Assembly: GCA_964572225.1 (NCBI GenBank)
Contig: CAZNFR010000035.1
Span: forward strand, 1-32,152
DNA from: CAZNFR01 sp964572225
GTDB taxonomy: Bacteria > Bacteroidota > Bacteroidia > Bacteroidales > GCA-2748055
Length of the DNA stretch: 32,152 nucleotides
Direction of reading: 5' to 3'
Shown: positions 32,078 to 32,152 of the stretch, piece by piece
Layout: each line of letters starts with the position of its first letter
How positions within the stretch are numbered: the stretch's first letter is position 1
The notes under the pieces: model-generated
Seen by the model: the letters and a program-made list of their open reading frames with translations, nothing else
The model's database searches: none
Told to the model about the DNA's origin: nothing
Translations under genes and position numbers: made by a program

Positions 32078-32152
32078 GGGCAATTAACTCAGTGGTTTAG
32101 AGTGCTACCTTGACAGGGTAGAAGTCGCAGGTTCGAATCCCGCATTGCCCAC
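32078..32152 (+). tRNA. tRNA-Val (anticodon GAC), 3' end cut by window
   Basis: The cloverleaf is complete except for the last CA. The acceptor stem GGGCAAT pairs fully with ATTGCCC (32144-32150). The D stem is ACTC/GAGT, and the anticodon stem CTACC/GGTAG encloses loop TTGACAG with anticodon GAC at 32112-32114, which reads GUC/GUU valine codons. The T loop is TTCGAAT. The T stem GCAGG/CCCGC contains one A-C mismatch at the middle pair (32129/32141). A73 and C74 are the last two bases of the window, so the CCA end appears to be encoded. Confidence 0.93.

Overview
This 32 kb window is chromosomal DNA from a member of the Bacteroidota, probably a Bacteroidales/Marinilabiliales-type organism. 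Five promoters carry the phylum's -7 element TAnnTTTG, Shine-Dalgarno sites are scarce, and there are several GTG/TTG starts. The gene content also fits: an ECF sigma/anti-sigma pair, large hybrid histidine kinases, an AIM24-family protein, a surface lipoprotein esterase and a LolCDE-like envelope operon. I see no phage genes, insertion sequences or CRISPR array. Coding density is high and no gap exceeds about 235 bp.

Layout. 1-4.1 kb: an ArsR-type regulator, a telomere-like octamer array, queD, polA and a MoaD/ThiS-like sulfur carrier. 4.1-6.4 kb (minus strand): a CtpA-type protease and a single-domain response regulator, separated by a second octamer array. 6.5-12.3 kb (minus strand): a six-gene unit, transcribed tetR > LolA-like protein > permease > permease > ATPase > outer-membrane barrel. 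12.4-15.1 kb: an ECF sigma factor, its membrane anti-sigma partner and a MoeB/ThiF-like E1 enzyme. 15.2-23.9 kb: a hybrid histidine kinase, peptidase E, an AsmA-like protein, an orphan histidine kinase and a U32 tRNA-hydroxylation protein. 23.9-25.7 kb (minus strand): mnmH and an unrecognised 238-aa protein. 25.8-32.2 kb: a CBM9-like/SGNH lipoprotein, a second large hybrid kinase, an AIM24-family gene interrupted by an in-frame TAG, an outer-membrane barrel protein and a tRNA-Val(GAC) cut by the window end.

How the genes work together. The clearest candidate for an undescribed system is the 6.5-12.3 kb unit. It encodes a full envelope-spanning path: inner-membrane ABC ATPase and two FtsX/LolCE-like permeases, a periplasmic LolA-like carrier and an outer-membrane barrel. 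Its own TetR regulator carries a textbook 12-residue EF-hand loop in the ligand-binding half, which suggests calcium-responsive control. A second theme is wobble-base tRNA modification: QueD, MnmH and the U32 protein. A third is sulfur-carrier chemistry: a MoaD-like protein ending in GG and an E1-like adenylyltransferase that lacks most family cysteines. Two (GTTTAGGG)n arrays, each followed on the same strand by a C-rich tract and each lying 3' of a gene, look like copies of one unnamed intergenic element. All functions are inferred from sequence motifs read by eye; no database search was possible.
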